A stretch of 64,000 nucleotides of DNA, from assembly GCA_027077795.1 (NCBI GenBank), contig JALWTT010000015.1:1-64000 (forward strand), read 5' to 3'. Source of the stretch: Thermotogaceae bacterium. Its GTDB lineage: Bacteria; Thermotogota; Thermotogae; Thermotogales; Thermotogaceae. The notes beneath the pieces are model-generated. The model was not told the origin of the DNA. It worked only from the letters and a program-made list of their open reading frames with translations, and did not search any database. The position numbers were made by a program, and so were the translations under genes. Positions 17,407-26,091 of this stretch are shown here, in pieces; the stretch's first letter is position 1, and each line of letters begins with the position of its first letter.

Positions 17407-18351
17407 ATGTTCTTCGTTGGAGGAGAGAGCAACGTAAGAGATTATTATGATGTTGTGGTGATAGGTGGAGGCCCTGGTGGAATGAGCGCAGCTTTGTATG
17501 CTGGAAGGGCGGGCCTCTCTTGTATAGTGATAGAGGGGAACTCCACAGGCGGGCAGATGAATGAGGCAGACGTTATAGAGAATTACCCAGGTATAGAGGA
17601 GATAAAAGGGCCTGTTCTAGGTGAAAAGATGAGAAGACACGCTGAAAAGTTCGGTGCACAGTTTCACACTGCAACTGTGGTGGATGTTGATTTCTCTGGA
17701 CAGATGAAGAGAACAATCCTTGATGACGGAAAAATCATATCCAGCGAAGTTGTAATAATCTCGACAGGTGCATCTCATAGGAAGCTCAACGTTCCAGGTG
17801 AAATGGAATTCTCAGGGAAAGGAGTTTCCTACTGTGCTACTTGTGATGGACACTTCTTCAAAGGAAAAAAGGTTGCACTCGTTGGTGGAGGCGACACCGC
17901 GATGACAGAAGCCCTTTACCTGGCCAATCTAGTTAGAGAGGTACTGGTTATTCATAGAAGGGACAAACTGAGGGCAACTAAAGTTCTTCAGGAAAGAGCT
18001 TTTTCAAAGCCAAATATAAAATTTGTTTGGGATTCCATAGTTAGGGAAATAAGAGGAAATGAGAAAGTTGAGAAGGTTGTTGTGGAGAATAAAAGAACAG
18101 GAGAAAAGACGGAACTTGAAGTTTCAGGCCTCTTCATAGCTATTGGTATTGTTCCCAACTCCGAGATATTCAGAGGGAAACTCCATTTGGATTCTCAGGG
18201 GTATGTGGTGACCGATGAGAACATGGAAACGAATGTCAGAGGAGTGTACGCGGTAGGAGATGTGAGATCTAAAGGGCTTAGACAAATCGTAACAGCGGCT
18301 GCTGAAGGAGCCGTGGCAGCCTCTCATGCTGCTGAAACATACTTCGGGTGA
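17407..18351 (+). CDS. trxB: Thioredoxin reductase
   Basis: The 314-residue flavoprotein has the FAD-binding VVIGGGPGGMSAALYAG near residue 17, the redox-active CATCD near 145, the NADPH-site VALVGGGDTAMTEA near 160, and the second FAD contact YAVGDVRSKGLRQI near 280. It passes electrons from NADPH to the neighbouring disulfide oxidoreductase, as known for the T. maritima pair. ATG 17407 lies six bases after the upstream stop, with GGGGTGATGG as the ribosome-binding site. A terminator follows directly. Confidence 0.95.
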   Translation: MFFVGGESNVRDYYDVVVIGGGPGGMSAALYAGRAGLSCIVIEGNSTGGQMNEADVIENYPGIEEIKGPVLGEKMRRHAEKFGAQFHTATVVDVDFSGQMKRTILDDGKIISSEVVIISTGASHRKLNVPGEMEFSGKGVSYCATCDGHFFKGKKVALVGGGDTAMTEALYLANLVREVLVIHRRDKLRATKVLQERAFSKPNIKFVWDSIVREIRGNEKVEKVVVENKRTGEKTELEVSGLFIAIGIVPNSEIFRGKLHLDSQGYVVTDENMETNVRGVYAVGDVRSKGLRQIVTAAAEGAVAASHAAETYFG

Positions 18352-18354
18352 GAA

Positions 18355-18382
18355 GCTCCGCTATATGCGGAGCCCTATTTTT
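18355..18382 (+). terminator. Terminator after thioredoxin reductase
   Basis: GCTCCGC and GCGGAGC pair around a TATAT loop, followed by a run of T. The stem also lies just beyond the stop of the convergent YbjQ gene. Confidence 0.85.
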
Positions 18383-18692
18383 TCAGTTTCACGGCTGTTC
18401 CATATGCTACCAATTCTGCTGCTCCGCTCATAACCGAAGAACTTCCCAGCCTTACCGCTACAACTGCATCTGCTCCGAGTTTTTCTGCCTCGTCTATCAT
18501 CCTTTTTATGGCCTCGTTTCTGGCCTCTGTGAGCATTTCTGTGTAGGATTTTATCTCACCTCCTGCGAGAGTTTTAAGAGCAGCGGCTATATCTTTCCCA
18601 AGATGCTTGGATCTAACGGTGTTTCCGAAAACCACACCTAGAACTTCTTCCACTTCGTATCCTGGAATACCTTCAGTGGTGGTTATTATCAT
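18375..18692 (-). CDS. YbjQ-family (DUF74) protein
   Basis: The 105-residue protein matches the YbjQ/UPF0145 family over its full length: TTEGIPGYEVEEVLGVVFG at the start, RNEAIKRMIDEAEKLGADAV in the middle and a GTAVKL end. Members form pentameric rings; a metal- or ligand-binding role is suggested but the function is not settled. ATG 18692 has GGAGGGAT upstream. It is 12 bases downstream of the ABC exporter permease, so it may be the last gene of that GntR-controlled unit. Confidence 0.85.
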   Translation of the reverse strand: MIITTTEGIPGYEVEEVLGVVFGNTVRSKHLGKDIAAALKTLAGGEIKSYTEMLTEARNEAIKRMIDEAEKLGADAVVAVRLGSSSVMSGAAELVAYGTAVKLKK

Positions 18693-18704
18693 GCTATCCC
18701 TCCT

Positions 18705-19430
18705 TTAGAATTCCCTCCTCTTAAAAATCACCCATGAGGAATATACGAGAAATAAGGAAGCCATAAGATACGATATCCCTAAAGCATGGGCATTTTTGAT
18801 CCCCATTATATAGGAATATGTGTTCATGAACTTGGTGTACTTCACTATCCCAATCACGGTTGTGATGGCTAGTACCGCAAAGGAAGAGAGGATTGACTTG
18901 ACTTGGTCACTGAATGCCACGGAGAAAAATAAGGTTATGGAGTACCAAAGAACTGCTCCAACCAATACATGAAGGGTTAAAATTGGAACGTACTTTGGAT
19001 TGAACCTTATGGACATCACAAATGTATAAATCATCGGTAGGATGCAGAGCAGTAGAATTGTTCCAATCAGAAGTGACGAGGAGACGATGAGCTTGCTGAG
19101 AAAAACTTTTCCCCTCGTGTTCCTCGTTAAGAGAAATTCTATCGTACCGTTTTCAACCTCCCTGGAGAACAACGGAAATGCGAATATTATTCCTATTATT
19201 GGAACAAGCTGTCCAAAATTTTTCCCAAACCATTGGCTGTATATATAAAAGCTCCAATCCTTTAGCTCCTTCACAAAGTTGCTACCAACATATCTGTTAA
19301 TCACACTTTCGTTTTTCTCAAGCAATTCTACTACCCAATTCTTAAGAGGCATGAGCGATAGGAAAATCGCAATCATGACGATCAAAGTCATCAGAAATCT
19401 GACTTTCATATCCAAAAACTCTTTTCTCAT
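18705..19430 (-). CDS. ABC-2 type permease
   Basis: The 241-residue membrane protein has about six helices; the motif FPLFSREVENGTIEFLLTRN marks the ABC-2 permease family. Its start overlaps the stop of the ATPase gene (ATGA), so they are translated together and form one exporter. Substrates of such YtrA-linked systems are lipids, antimicrobial compounds or acetoin-related products; this one is unknown. Confidence 0.85.
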   Translation of the reverse strand: MRKEFLDMKVRFLMTLIVMIAIFLSLMPLKNWVVELLEKNESVINRYVGSNFVKELKDWSFYIYSQWFGKNFGQLVPIIGIIFAFPLFSREVENGTIEFLLTRNTRGKVFLSKLIVSSSLLIGTILLLCILPMIYTFVMSIRFNPKYVPILTLHVLVGAVLWYSITLFFSVAFSDQVKSILSSFAVLAITTVIGIVKYTKFMNTYSYIMGIKNAHALGISYLMASLFLVYSSWVIFKRREF

Positions 19431-20215
19431 CCTATCTCACCCCTCATCATCGCTTCGACTATCATGGAGAAACTCGCAGGTTCATAATTCGTTCCGGAAT
19501 TACCATCTTTTTTCACTATGTAAACATCCTCTTCATCAGTCTCTTTGTACAAGAATCCTCTCATCCTTTCACCCTTTTTTACCCTAATGGCAACGTATCT
19601 CTCCTTGATTTCATCTATCACACCTTTTTCAACTAGAACTCCGCTCTTTAAGATGATCACTCGGTCAGCGGTTTTTTCCACTTCTTCAACTATGTGGCTG
19701 GTGTAGAGGACGGATTTCTCATCCAGCGGGATCTTTCTTATCTCGTCTAAAATGTAACTTCTTGAAAGTGGGTCCAGGCCCCATGTAGGTTCATCCAATA
19801 CGTATAGATCTGCATTCTGAGCCAGTGTTATTGACAAGTATAGAGATGTCAATTGCCCATGGGATAAATTTGCCACCTTTTCATGAAGGGGTATCCTCAA
19901 ATCACCTAGGATTCTTTGAGCTTTTTCGAAGTCAAAATCCTTTGTGTAATTTTCAGCAATTTTTAGCATTTGAGACACTGTAGCCCATCTGTAGAGATTT
20001 TTTTCCTCCGGAAGATACGAGTATTTTCCACTGAGAACTATCGAGCCGGAATTTGGCTTTCTCAAACCGATGATGCACTTCAACGTCGTCGTCTTTCCTG
20101 CACCATTTGGTCCAAGTATTGCGAGTATTTCTCCCTTTTCAACGCTGAAATCTATATTCCTGACGCCAGTGCCACTTTTGTACACCTTTGATAGGTTTTT
20201 AACCATTAGTATCAT
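19427..20215 (-). CDS. ABC exporter ATP-binding protein
   Basis: The 262-residue ATPase has Walker A GPNGAGKTTTLK (about residue 35), a signature variant LSHGQLTSLYLS, and Walker B LYVLDEPTWGLDP. The signature glutamine/glycine order LSHGQ departs from the standard LSGGQ. ATG 20215 overlaps the GntR gene end by 17 bases. It powers the permease encoded next. The C-terminal extension of about 60 residues (from about 200) is typical of single-permease exporters. Confidence 0.9.
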   Translation of the reverse strand: MILMVKNLSKVYKSGTGVRNIDFSVEKGEILAILGPNGAGKTTTLKCIIGLRKPNSGSIVLSGKYSYLPEEKNLYRWATVSQMLKIAENYTKDFDFEKAQRILGDLRIPLHEKVANLSHGQLTSLYLSITLAQNADLYVLDEPTWGLDPLSRSYILDEIRKIPLDEKSVLYTSHIVEEVEKTADRVIILKSGVLVEKGVIDEIKERYVAIRVKKGERMRGFLYKETDEEDVYIVKKDGNSGTNYEPASFSMIVEAMMRGEIG

Positions 20216-20567
20216 CGTGGAAAACCTCCTTCAAAATCTTTTCAATTTCGCCTTCAGATACCCCCATAGTCTTTAAATCCTGAAGATTCTTTTTAAAATC
20301 TTTCAGCTTCCTTTCTAGGAAACTCCTGCCAATGCCTTTGACGATATATCCTTCTCCTCGTATAGATTGAAGGACACCCTCATTTACAAGCTCTCTGTAA
20401 GCCCTGGCTACTGTATTCACATTCACACCAAGATCGAGCGCCAACTTCCTCACGGATGGAACATAATCTCCTTCTTTGAGTTTTCCGGAGATGATCATTG
20501 CCTTGATTCTCTCGCATATCTGCTTGTACACCGGAACGTGTGAATTCATATCTATGTGAAACCACAT
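20199..20567 (-). CDS. GntR-family regulator, YtrA type
   Basis: The 122-residue protein has a winged helix (VPVYKQICERIKAMIISGKL, VPSVRKLALDLGVNVNTVA) and a short C-terminal tail that suits the YtrA subfamily, whose members pair with ABC exporters. ATG 20567 is preferred, as GGTGATG lies upstream; earlier in-frame GTG/ATG codons exist at 20573-20579. It is followed by the ATPase and permease and is likely a repressor of the unit. A TGTAATA-N6-TATTACA repeat lies 13 bases upstream. Confidence 0.85.
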   Translation of the reverse strand: MWFHIDMNSHVPVYKQICERIKAMIISGKLKEGDYVPSVRKLALDLGVNVNTVARAYRELVNEGVLQSIRGEGYIVKGIGRSFLERKLKDFKKNLQDLKTMGVSEGEIEKILKEVFHDDTNG

Positions 20568-20579
20568 CCACATCACCAC

Positions 20580-20599
20580 TGTAATATTACGGTATTACA
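20580..20599. promoter_or_regulatory. Inverted repeat upstream of the GntR exporter unit
   Basis: TGTAATATTACGGTATTACA has 7-bp arms (TGTAATA/TATTACA). It sits between the divergent GntR unit and the nucleosidase gene. YtrA-type regulators bind GTA-TAC-like palindromes, so it is a plausible operator. The 12-mer GTAATATTACGG recurs at 24538-24549 upstream of hfq. Confidence 0.5.
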
Positions 20600-20648
20600 A
20601 CGGAGCAGTCAAGCATTTTATGTGCTAAGATTATGTGGGGGTGAAACC

Positions 20649-21293
20649 ATGATATTGGTAATGGGAGTTTTCGAAATAGAAGTAGCTCCCCTCAGAAGAG
20701 AGGTTCATCCGGAGCTCGAAAAGGGTGAAATCATAGGTAGACCTTTTGTGAGGGGTGTTATAGGCCCAAATGAAGTTGTAGTTACCTATGGATTTGTTGG
20801 GAAAGTTGAGGCTGCTATGGTGGCACAAGCATTTATAGACGAATTTGACCCAAGTGCGATAATTTTTACGGGGGCGGCTGGGTCACTTTCAAAGATCCTT
20901 GAAATAGGTGATGTTGTCATAGGAGACGAATATTTTGAGTTTGACTTGGCTAAAAGGGATGGAAAAGTGGAACTGATAGAAGCTTCTGGAAGACTTGTTG
21001 AAAGGTTAGAGGAGCACTATAAAGAGGCGTATGTTGGAAGGATAGCAACAGGGGATTCATTTATAGCGGATGAAGAAACCAGGGGTAAGGTTAGAAGGCT
21101 CGCTCAGGCTATCGCTGTTGACATGGATAGTGCCGCTGTTGCCAAAGTTGCAAAGGAAAATGGCGTGGATTTCGTATCTGTAAAAACCATAGTTGACGAT
21201 TGTACCGTCGATTCCTTCAAGAAAAACTATGAAAGGCTTGCCGGAAGGTCTGCCGCGATTCTGGCAGGTGTCATAAATCACCATACGCTTTAG
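20649..21293 (+). CDS. mtnN: 5'-methylthioadenosine/S-adenosylhomocysteine nucleosidase
   Basis: ATG 20649 follows GGGGGTGA; longer starts run into the divergent regulator. The 214-residue protein matches the Pfs/MTAN family: ILVMGVFEIEVAPL at the start, FTGAAGSLSKILEIGDVVIG, IATGDSF, and the nucleoside-binding VDMDSAAVAKVAKENGVDF (Glu is replaced by Asp in the usual VEMEGAA, which is notable), then the catalytic-Asp block VDDCTVDSF. The usual catalytic sequence ISDxAD is thus altered. The reaction splits adenine from MTA/SAH, recycling products of SAM made by MetK elsewhere in the window. Confidence 0.8.
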   Translation: MILVMGVFEIEVAPLRREVHPELEKGEIIGRPFVRGVIGPNEVVVTYGFVGKVEAAMVAQAFIDEFDPSAIIFTGAAGSLSKILEIGDVVIGDEYFEFDLAKRDGKVELIEASGRLVERLEEHYKEAYVGRIATGDSFIADEETRGKVRRLAQAIAVDMDSAAVAKVAKENGVDFVSVKTIVDDCTVDSFKKNYERLAGRSAAILAGVINHHTL

Positions 21294-23065
21294 TGATCCA
21301 TCCAGACTTCTAAACAATGTGGGTTTATCGTGCCGGGGGCGGGGAGTTGCCTTCTGACAAGTCCACTTCCATGGATTTTTACACCTACACCGAGAAGCTT
21401 TGAAATTGTCAGCACGTCTTTTAAAGATAATCCTATCAGATTTGGCATGACGTTTTCGTAGATTTTCAAAGGCTTTTTTTCGTGGATTCCAATCATGTCC
21501 TCTACTATCTTTGCAAATACCGGAGCAGCCACGTCTCCTCCAAGGAATTCTCCTTTTGGATCGTCTATATGAACGAGTAGTATGTATTTCGGATCATCTG
21601 CTGGAAAAGCTCCTATGAACAATGAATGATATCTTTTTACGTATCTTCCATTAATGGCTTTCTGTGCTGTTCCTGTTTTCCCGGCTATTTTTAATCCAGG
21701 AACTTTAGCTCTCTCCCCTGTTCCGTGTTCCACGACCTCAACCATGAAGCTTCTTATGGTGTCTGCAACTTTCTCATCCAGAACCCTCCTCGATTGAATG
21801 GGGGAATTGAGGTTGAGGGATGGCTTTACATACACCCCACCGTTCACAACGGTGTTTATCGCACTTATCAGCTGGAGAGGGGTGACACCTATCCCTTGGC
21901 CGATCGCGATTTCGGCGTAGTCTATAGCGGACCATCTTCTGGGATCCCTTAGAACCCCTGAGGATTCTCCAGGAATCTCTATCCCTGTTTTCTCACCAAA
22001 TCCGAATTTTTTCAACCATCTGTAGAACCCGGAAATCCCCAATTTCTCTTTTATAAGCCCTGCTATCTTCACAGTGGCAGTGTTACATGACACAACCAAA
22101 GCTTTTCTCATGTCAACTTCACCGTGTGGCTTTATATCCCTTATGAATATGTTCAACCCTCTCACCGGTTGAATCCTTCCTGTGCAATTGTGGTGGAAAG
22201 AAGGTGTTGCAGAGTCTGTTTGAAGTGCTATTGAGTAGATCACGGGCTTTATAGTCGAGCCAGGTTCTATGTACCCTAAAACGTTGTCGTTCCAATTGTT
22301 TGTTGTAACCATGGCAAGGATCCTTCCAGTTTTCGATTCCATGAGTATGGCGTTTCCAGAAGTCGCAGAGCTATTTTTCACAGCTTCCAGAAGATCTTCA
22401 TATATCACCCTCTGAAGATCAAGATTTATCGAGAGTGTCACATCGCTTCCATCAATAGGAGGAACGAACTTCTCCACCTCAGGTTGGAGGTTGACAAACC
22501 CGCTATACCTGAGTACGATCTTCCCTGTTCTCCTTCCTCTTAAGAGCTCATCGTAGAACTTTTCTATTCCGCTTATACCTTTTCCATCTATAACCTTGCC
22601 GAGAATCGTCGGAAGAGAAGCTACTGCAGCTCTTCTTCTCTCCATGCTCATGGAAATGTTTGTGAATTTCAGAAGAATTGGAGGGATGGCTGAAAGAAGG
22701 TCGCTTTTTTCTTTTGACTCTCCTAGGAACAGAAATCCCTTTTTCGAGAATATATCGGATGTCGAGAGATTTGTAACAAGATGAAGCGCTCTCTCCATCT
22801 CAAATTGCGTACCTTTGTCCGACCTACTATACACTCTCTTGAGGTAGGAGAGATCGAGGTAGGCTTTGTAGATAAACGTATCTGAAGCTAAAACCCTTCC
22901 CTCTCTGTCCAAGATTCTTCCCCTCTCGGGAGGGACAGAGATGTTCCAATTTTTCTTCGTTATTCCCCAAAGGGGGCTCACAACGAGCCTTATAAAAGAT
23001 AAAGCTGTGAATGCTCCAAAAATCCCAACTACTAGGATGGCCCTTGTGTAGGACTTATCTTTCAT
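21290..23065 (-). CDS. Class B penicillin-binding protein (FtsI/SpoVD-like)
   Basis: One N-terminal membrane helix (residues 9-31) is followed by the class B dimerisation domain (RGRILDREGRVLA) and a transpeptidase: SxxK in EPGSTIKPVIYS, SxN in VVSCNTATVKIAG, and KTG in KIAGKTGTAQKA. A C-terminal PASTA-like unit (VMPNLIGLSLKDVLTISK) ends the 591-residue protein. It cross-links septal peptidoglycan outside the membrane. Its start overlaps the FtsL-like gene and it follows rsmH, the normal division-cluster order. The stop overlaps the convergent nucleosidase stop. Confidence 0.92.
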   Translation of the reverse strand: MKDKSYTRAILVVGIFGAFTALSFIRLVVSPLWGITKKNWNISVPPERGRILDREGRVLASDTFIYKAYLDLSYLKRVYSRSDKGTQFEMERALHLVTNLSTSDIFSKKGFLFLGESKEKSDLLSAIPPILLKFTNISMSMERRRAAVASLPTILGKVIDGKGISGIEKFYDELLRGRRTGKIVLRYSGFVNLQPEVEKFVPPIDGSDVTLSINLDLQRVIYEDLLEAVKNSSATSGNAILMESKTGRILAMVTTNNWNDNVLGYIEPGSTIKPVIYSIALQTDSATPSFHHNCTGRIQPVRGLNIFIRDIKPHGEVDMRKALVVSCNTATVKIAGLIKEKLGISGFYRWLKKFGFGEKTGIEIPGESSGVLRDPRRWSAIDYAEIAIGQGIGVTPLQLISAINTVVNGGVYVKPSLNLNSPIQSRRVLDEKVADTIRSFMVEVVEHGTGERAKVPGLKIAGKTGTAQKAINGRYVKRYHSLFIGAFPADDPKYILLVHIDDPKGEFLGGDVAAPVFAKIVEDMIGIHEKKPLKIYENVMPNLIGLSLKDVLTISKLLGVGVKIHGSGLVRRQLPAPGTINPHCLEVWMDH

Positions 23066-23330
23066 CAATCCTCACAAGCTCAAAATTTGAGAGGAGTTCA
23101 GAGACGTCGTCTTTTAAACGTTGAACCTCTATCCTCTTTTGCTCGATTCTTTCCGAGATCCACCTGTTTTCCTCTTTTAGCTTCAAACTCCGCATTCCCA
23201 AAAATATCAATGTAGCCGCTATGAATACCGTTATCATCACAACAATCACCAGCACTGCTGTGCTTTCGAGTGGTATGGAGAAAGCCCTTTCCCTTGTCAG
23301 AGTCCTCCGCTTCGCTTTAACCTTTATCAT
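23055..23330 (-). CDS. FtsL-like division protein
   Basis: The 91-residue bitopic protein has a basic cytoplasmic start, one membrane helix (residues about 25-48, VLVIVVMITVFIAATLIFL) and a heptad-like coiled coil (LKEENRWISERIEQKRIEV). Sequence alone would only say coiled-coil membrane protein; its place between rsmH and the class B PBP makes FtsL likely. It starts 16 bases upstream of the rsmH end on the same strand. FtsL links FtsB/FtsQ to FtsI at the septum. Confidence 0.65.
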   Translation of the reverse strand: MIKVKAKRRTLTRERAFSIPLESTAVLVIVVMITVFIAATLIFLGMRSLKLKEENRWISERIEQKRIEVQRLKDDVSELLSNFELVRIDER

Positions 23331-23346
23331 GGGAATTCCCCCTTCT

Positions 23347-24219
23347 TTAAATCCGCTCCGCTACTCTGAGCTTTGCACTCCTTGACCTGGGATTCATCTT
23401 TCTTTCTTCTTCAGTTGGTACAACGGGTTTCTTCGTGATGACTCTCAACTTTTCAGATGACCTAAAGTGATTTTTCACAATTCTATCCTCTAAAGAGTGG
23501 AAGGATATTATCGCCAATCTTCCGCCAGTCTTCAGTGAATTCTCCGCCTGTATGAGAAGTTTTTTCAGATTTTCCAACTCACTGTTCACTTCAATTCTTA
23601 TAGCTTGGAAGGTTTTCGTGGCAAAGTGTCTCTTCCTCTTCCTCCTTTTTGAAAATGGTATGGCCTTGGATATGACATCGACTAATTCAAGAGTGGTGTT
23701 GATCGGACGAGATTTCACTATCTCCCGTGCTATCCTTCTTGCGAAGCGCTCTTCACCGTACTCCTTTATAACCCTTTCCAATTTTTCTTCAGGGTATTTA
23801 TTTACAACTTCCCATGCGGTTTTCTCAGAGGAGGGATCCATTCTCATGTCGAGAGGGCCTTCCTTTGTGAAAGAGAATCCTCTTAGAGAGGTATCTACAT
23901 TCATACTGGAAATCCCGAGATCAGCTATTATTCCATCAACTTCTTCGATCCCGGTTTCTTTCAGGGTCGAGGAAAGCTGAGTATACGACCTTCTAAGGAT
24001 TTTCACCTTTCCGCTCCGCTCGTACACCGAAAGTCGCTCCTTTGCTAAAATCAAAGCGTCTGGATCCACGTCCAGACCTATGACAAAACATCTCTCACAA
24101 GCATTCAGGATAGCAAAAGTGTGTCCACCTGCTCCGAGAGTGCAATCTACGTATATGCCACCTTTTCTTAGATTCAGAAGGTCGATAACCTCCGCTACGA
24201 GTACAGGTATGTGATTCAA
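23347..24219 (-). CDS. rsmH: 16S rRNA C1402 N4-methyltransferase
   Basis: The 290-residue SAM-dependent enzyme shows HIPVLVAEVIDLL at the start, the SAM-binding YVDCTLGAGGHTFAIL, ADLGISSMNVD, GPLDMRMD, AIRIEVNSEL and ISFHSLEDRIVK, all hallmarks of RsmH (MraW). It uses a TTG start at 24219. No mraZ gene is seen upstream, unlike the usual mraZ-rsmH-ftsL-ftsI order. It methylates the ribosomal P-site nucleotide C1402. Confidence 0.95.
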   Translation of the reverse strand: MNHIPVLVAEVIDLLNLRKGGIYVDCTLGAGGHTFAILNACERCFVIGLDVDPDALILAKERLSVYERSGKVKILRRSYTQLSSTLKETGIEEVDGIIADLGISSMNVDTSLRGFSFTKEGPLDMRMDPSSEKTAWEVVNKYPEEKLERVIKEYGEERFARRIAREIVKSRPINTTLELVDVISKAIPFSKRRKRKRHFATKTFQAIRIEVNSELENLKKLLIQAENSLKTGGRLAIISFHSLEDRIVKNHFRSSEKLRVITKKPVVPTEEERKMNPRSRSAKLRVAERI

Positions 24220-24578
24220 ACTGATCCGCTCCGCTTAGAAGAGATTATATAGCTCTCTTTGAAAAAAATAAAACGGATGGAAGGATTAAAAAAATCAATG
24301 CAAGTCGTTTATTAATGCTAAATTTAGAAGCTTCAAATTTTGTATACATAAGTATATTAAAATTAGAGAGATCTGAAAGCCAATTTTTAGGATCTCTGAA
24401 GTTGATCTGTCAATCAACGCTCCCTGGTGAATGGAATTTGCGCTTCTCATCTCCATGGATGGTCGTTGTTTCGAATTCTTCCGTGATGGTCACCCTCTTC
24501 ACTTTCTTCTAAAAGCAGATATATTATACATTTTATGGTAATATTACGGCTGATATGAATAGAAGTGGGGGTGAAGTT
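24220..24578. other. AT-rich intergenic region between rsmH and hfq
   Basis: The 5' sides of two divergent genes. A 65-codon frame (24315-24512) has no ribosome-binding site and no family resemblance. The region holds the 12-mer GTAATATTACGG (24538-24549). Likely promoter space; no RNA gene is recognised. Confidence 0.5.
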
Positions 24579-24836
24579 GTGCCAGAGAAATTCAACCTTC
24601 AGGATCGTTTTTTAAATCAGTTGAGGGTTAACAAGATAGAAGTAAAAGTTTACCTCGTGAACGGATATCAGATGAAAGGCGTGGTTAGGGCTTTTGACAG
24701 CTACACAGTTCTTCTAGAAGAGGGAAACAAACAGAGTTTGATTTACAAACATGCAATAAGCACTCTCATGCCAGAGCAGTACATCAGACTCATGACTAAG
24801 AAGCAGGAGGGAGAAAGCTCAGAGGGTGAAGAGTAG
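24579..24836 (+). CDS. hfq: RNA chaperone Hfq
   Basis: GTG 24579 follows GGGGGTGA and gives the family-typical start (PEKFNLQDRFLNQLR); longer starts at 24555 include the ribosome-binding site. The 85-residue protein has Sm1 (KVYLVNGYQMKG, VLLEEG) and Sm2 (SLIYKHAISTLMP) with the proximal RNA-binding YKHAIS. The tail is acidic (EGESSEGEE). It forms a ring that helps small RNAs pair with mRNAs. It overlaps hflX by 11 bases. Confidence 0.96.
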   Translation: MPEKFNLQDRFLNQLRVNKIEVKVYLVNGYQMKGVVRAFDSYTVLLEEGNKQSLIYKHAISTLMPEQYIRLMTKKQEGESSEGEE

Positions 24837-26091
24837 TGAAGAAACTCCAAAGGCTGTTTTAATAGCTGTTGATAGTGGAAAATTTGATATTAGAGAGTCA
24901 CTAGACGAATTGGAACTTTTGGTGATGACACTCGATATAGATCCGGTTGAAAGGTTGATTCAGAGAAGGGATTCCCCTGATTTATCTTGGTATTTCGGAA
25001 GAGGGAAAGTAGAGCAGCTTTCAAGAATGGTTAAAGCACTTAGAATAGATTATGTTGTGGCAGACGATGAGCTTTCTCCTGTTCAAATGAAAAACCTAGA
25101 GAGTGCCGTGAAGGCACATGTTTTTGATAGAACCCAAGTGATATTGGAAATATTCGCAAGGCATGCGACAACTGGAGAGGGAAAAATTCAAGTGGAGCTC
25201 GCAAAGTTGCAGTATGAATTACCGAGGATGATAGGGTTAGGGGGACAGCTTTCAAGGCTTGGTGGAGGTATAGGAACAAGGGGACCAGGAGAGCAGATTC
25301 TTCAGAGGAGGAGAAGTATCGTCAAGAAGAGGATATCACAGCTTAAAGAGAAGTTAGAAGACATCAGAAAGAGAAGGATCGTTCAAAGGAAGAGGAGGAA
25401 GAAAAAGGAGGTTAGCAGAGTTTCTATAGTAGGGTACACAAACTCCGGAAAATCCTCACTCTTGAATGCTCTTCTGAGGAGTGAAGCTGCTAAGGTAGAG
25501 GACAAACCCTTCGCTACACTCCAACCTATTACAAGGCGTGTGAAACTCTCAAACGGTGAAGTGGTGCTTTTCTCAGATACGGTGGGGTTTATAAGAAAGC
25601 TTCCCCATAATATAATAGCGGCGTTTCGAGCAACTCTTGAGGAAATCGAAGAATCTGATCTCTTAATACATGTGGTGGATATATCAGATCCGTATTTCAA
25701 GGTGAAAATCAAGGAGAGCTTGGAGGTTTTGAATGAGATTGATGCTGCTGATATTCCCAGGATCCTTCTGTTTAACAAGATAGATCTGGTCTCCAAAAGG
25801 AGAATAGAGATGGTTATGGAGGAGTTTCCGAGTGCGTTGTTTTCCTCTGTTAAAAGGATGATAGGGATTCAAGAGGTGCTGGAAAGAGTGGAAGATGAAT
25901 TGTCAAATTTCGAAGAAGAAATCCGTTTGAGAGTTTCTACCGAGGAGATCGGTGAGATATACTCTTACTTTGATAAGGTAATTCTGAAGGGGCAGAAATT
26001 TCACGATGGGATTTTTGAAGTAACTTTGAGGGGAAGGAGAGAGATCATAGAAGAGGTCGTCGGAAGGGTCAAAGGGGAGGTGCTTCAATGA
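24826..26091 (+). CDS. hflX: GTPase HflX
   Basis: The 421-residue GTPase has the HflX N-terminal domain (VERLIQRRDSPDLSWYFGRG, GEGKIQVELAKLQYELPRM), a coiled linker, and a G domain with G1 GYTNSGKSSLL (about residue 205), G3 DTVGFIRKLP and G4 NKID. It splits stalled ribosomes. The GTG start lies inside the hfq end. The hfq-hflX order is conserved across many bacteria. Confidence 0.95.
   Translation: MKSSEETPKAVLIAVDSGKFDIRESLDELELLVMTLDIDPVERLIQRRDSPDLSWYFGRGKVEQLSRMVKALRIDYVVADDELSPVQMKNLESAVKAHVFDRTQVILEIFARHATTGEGKIQVELAKLQYELPRMIGLGGQLSRLGGGIGTRGPGEQILQRRRSIVKKRISQLKEKLEDIRKRRIVQRKRRKKKEVSRVSIVGYTNSGKSSLLNALLRSEAAKVEDKPFATLQPITRRVKLSNGEVVLFSDTVGFIRKLPHNIIAAFRATLEEIEESDLLIHVVDISDPYFKVKIKESLEVLNEIDAADIPRILLFNKIDLVSKRRIEMVMEEFPSALFSSVKRMIGIQEVLERVEDELSNFEEEIRLRVSTEEIGEIYSYFDKVILKGQKFHDGIFEVTLRGRREIIEEVVGRVKGEVLQ

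Noticed and set aside
24315-24512. A 65-codon plus-strand frame between rsmH and hfq
   Set aside because: No ribosome-binding site, no known family, and unusual composition; it lies where two divergent promoters are expected. The reverse strand was read as a possible mraZ remnant, but the match was not convincing.
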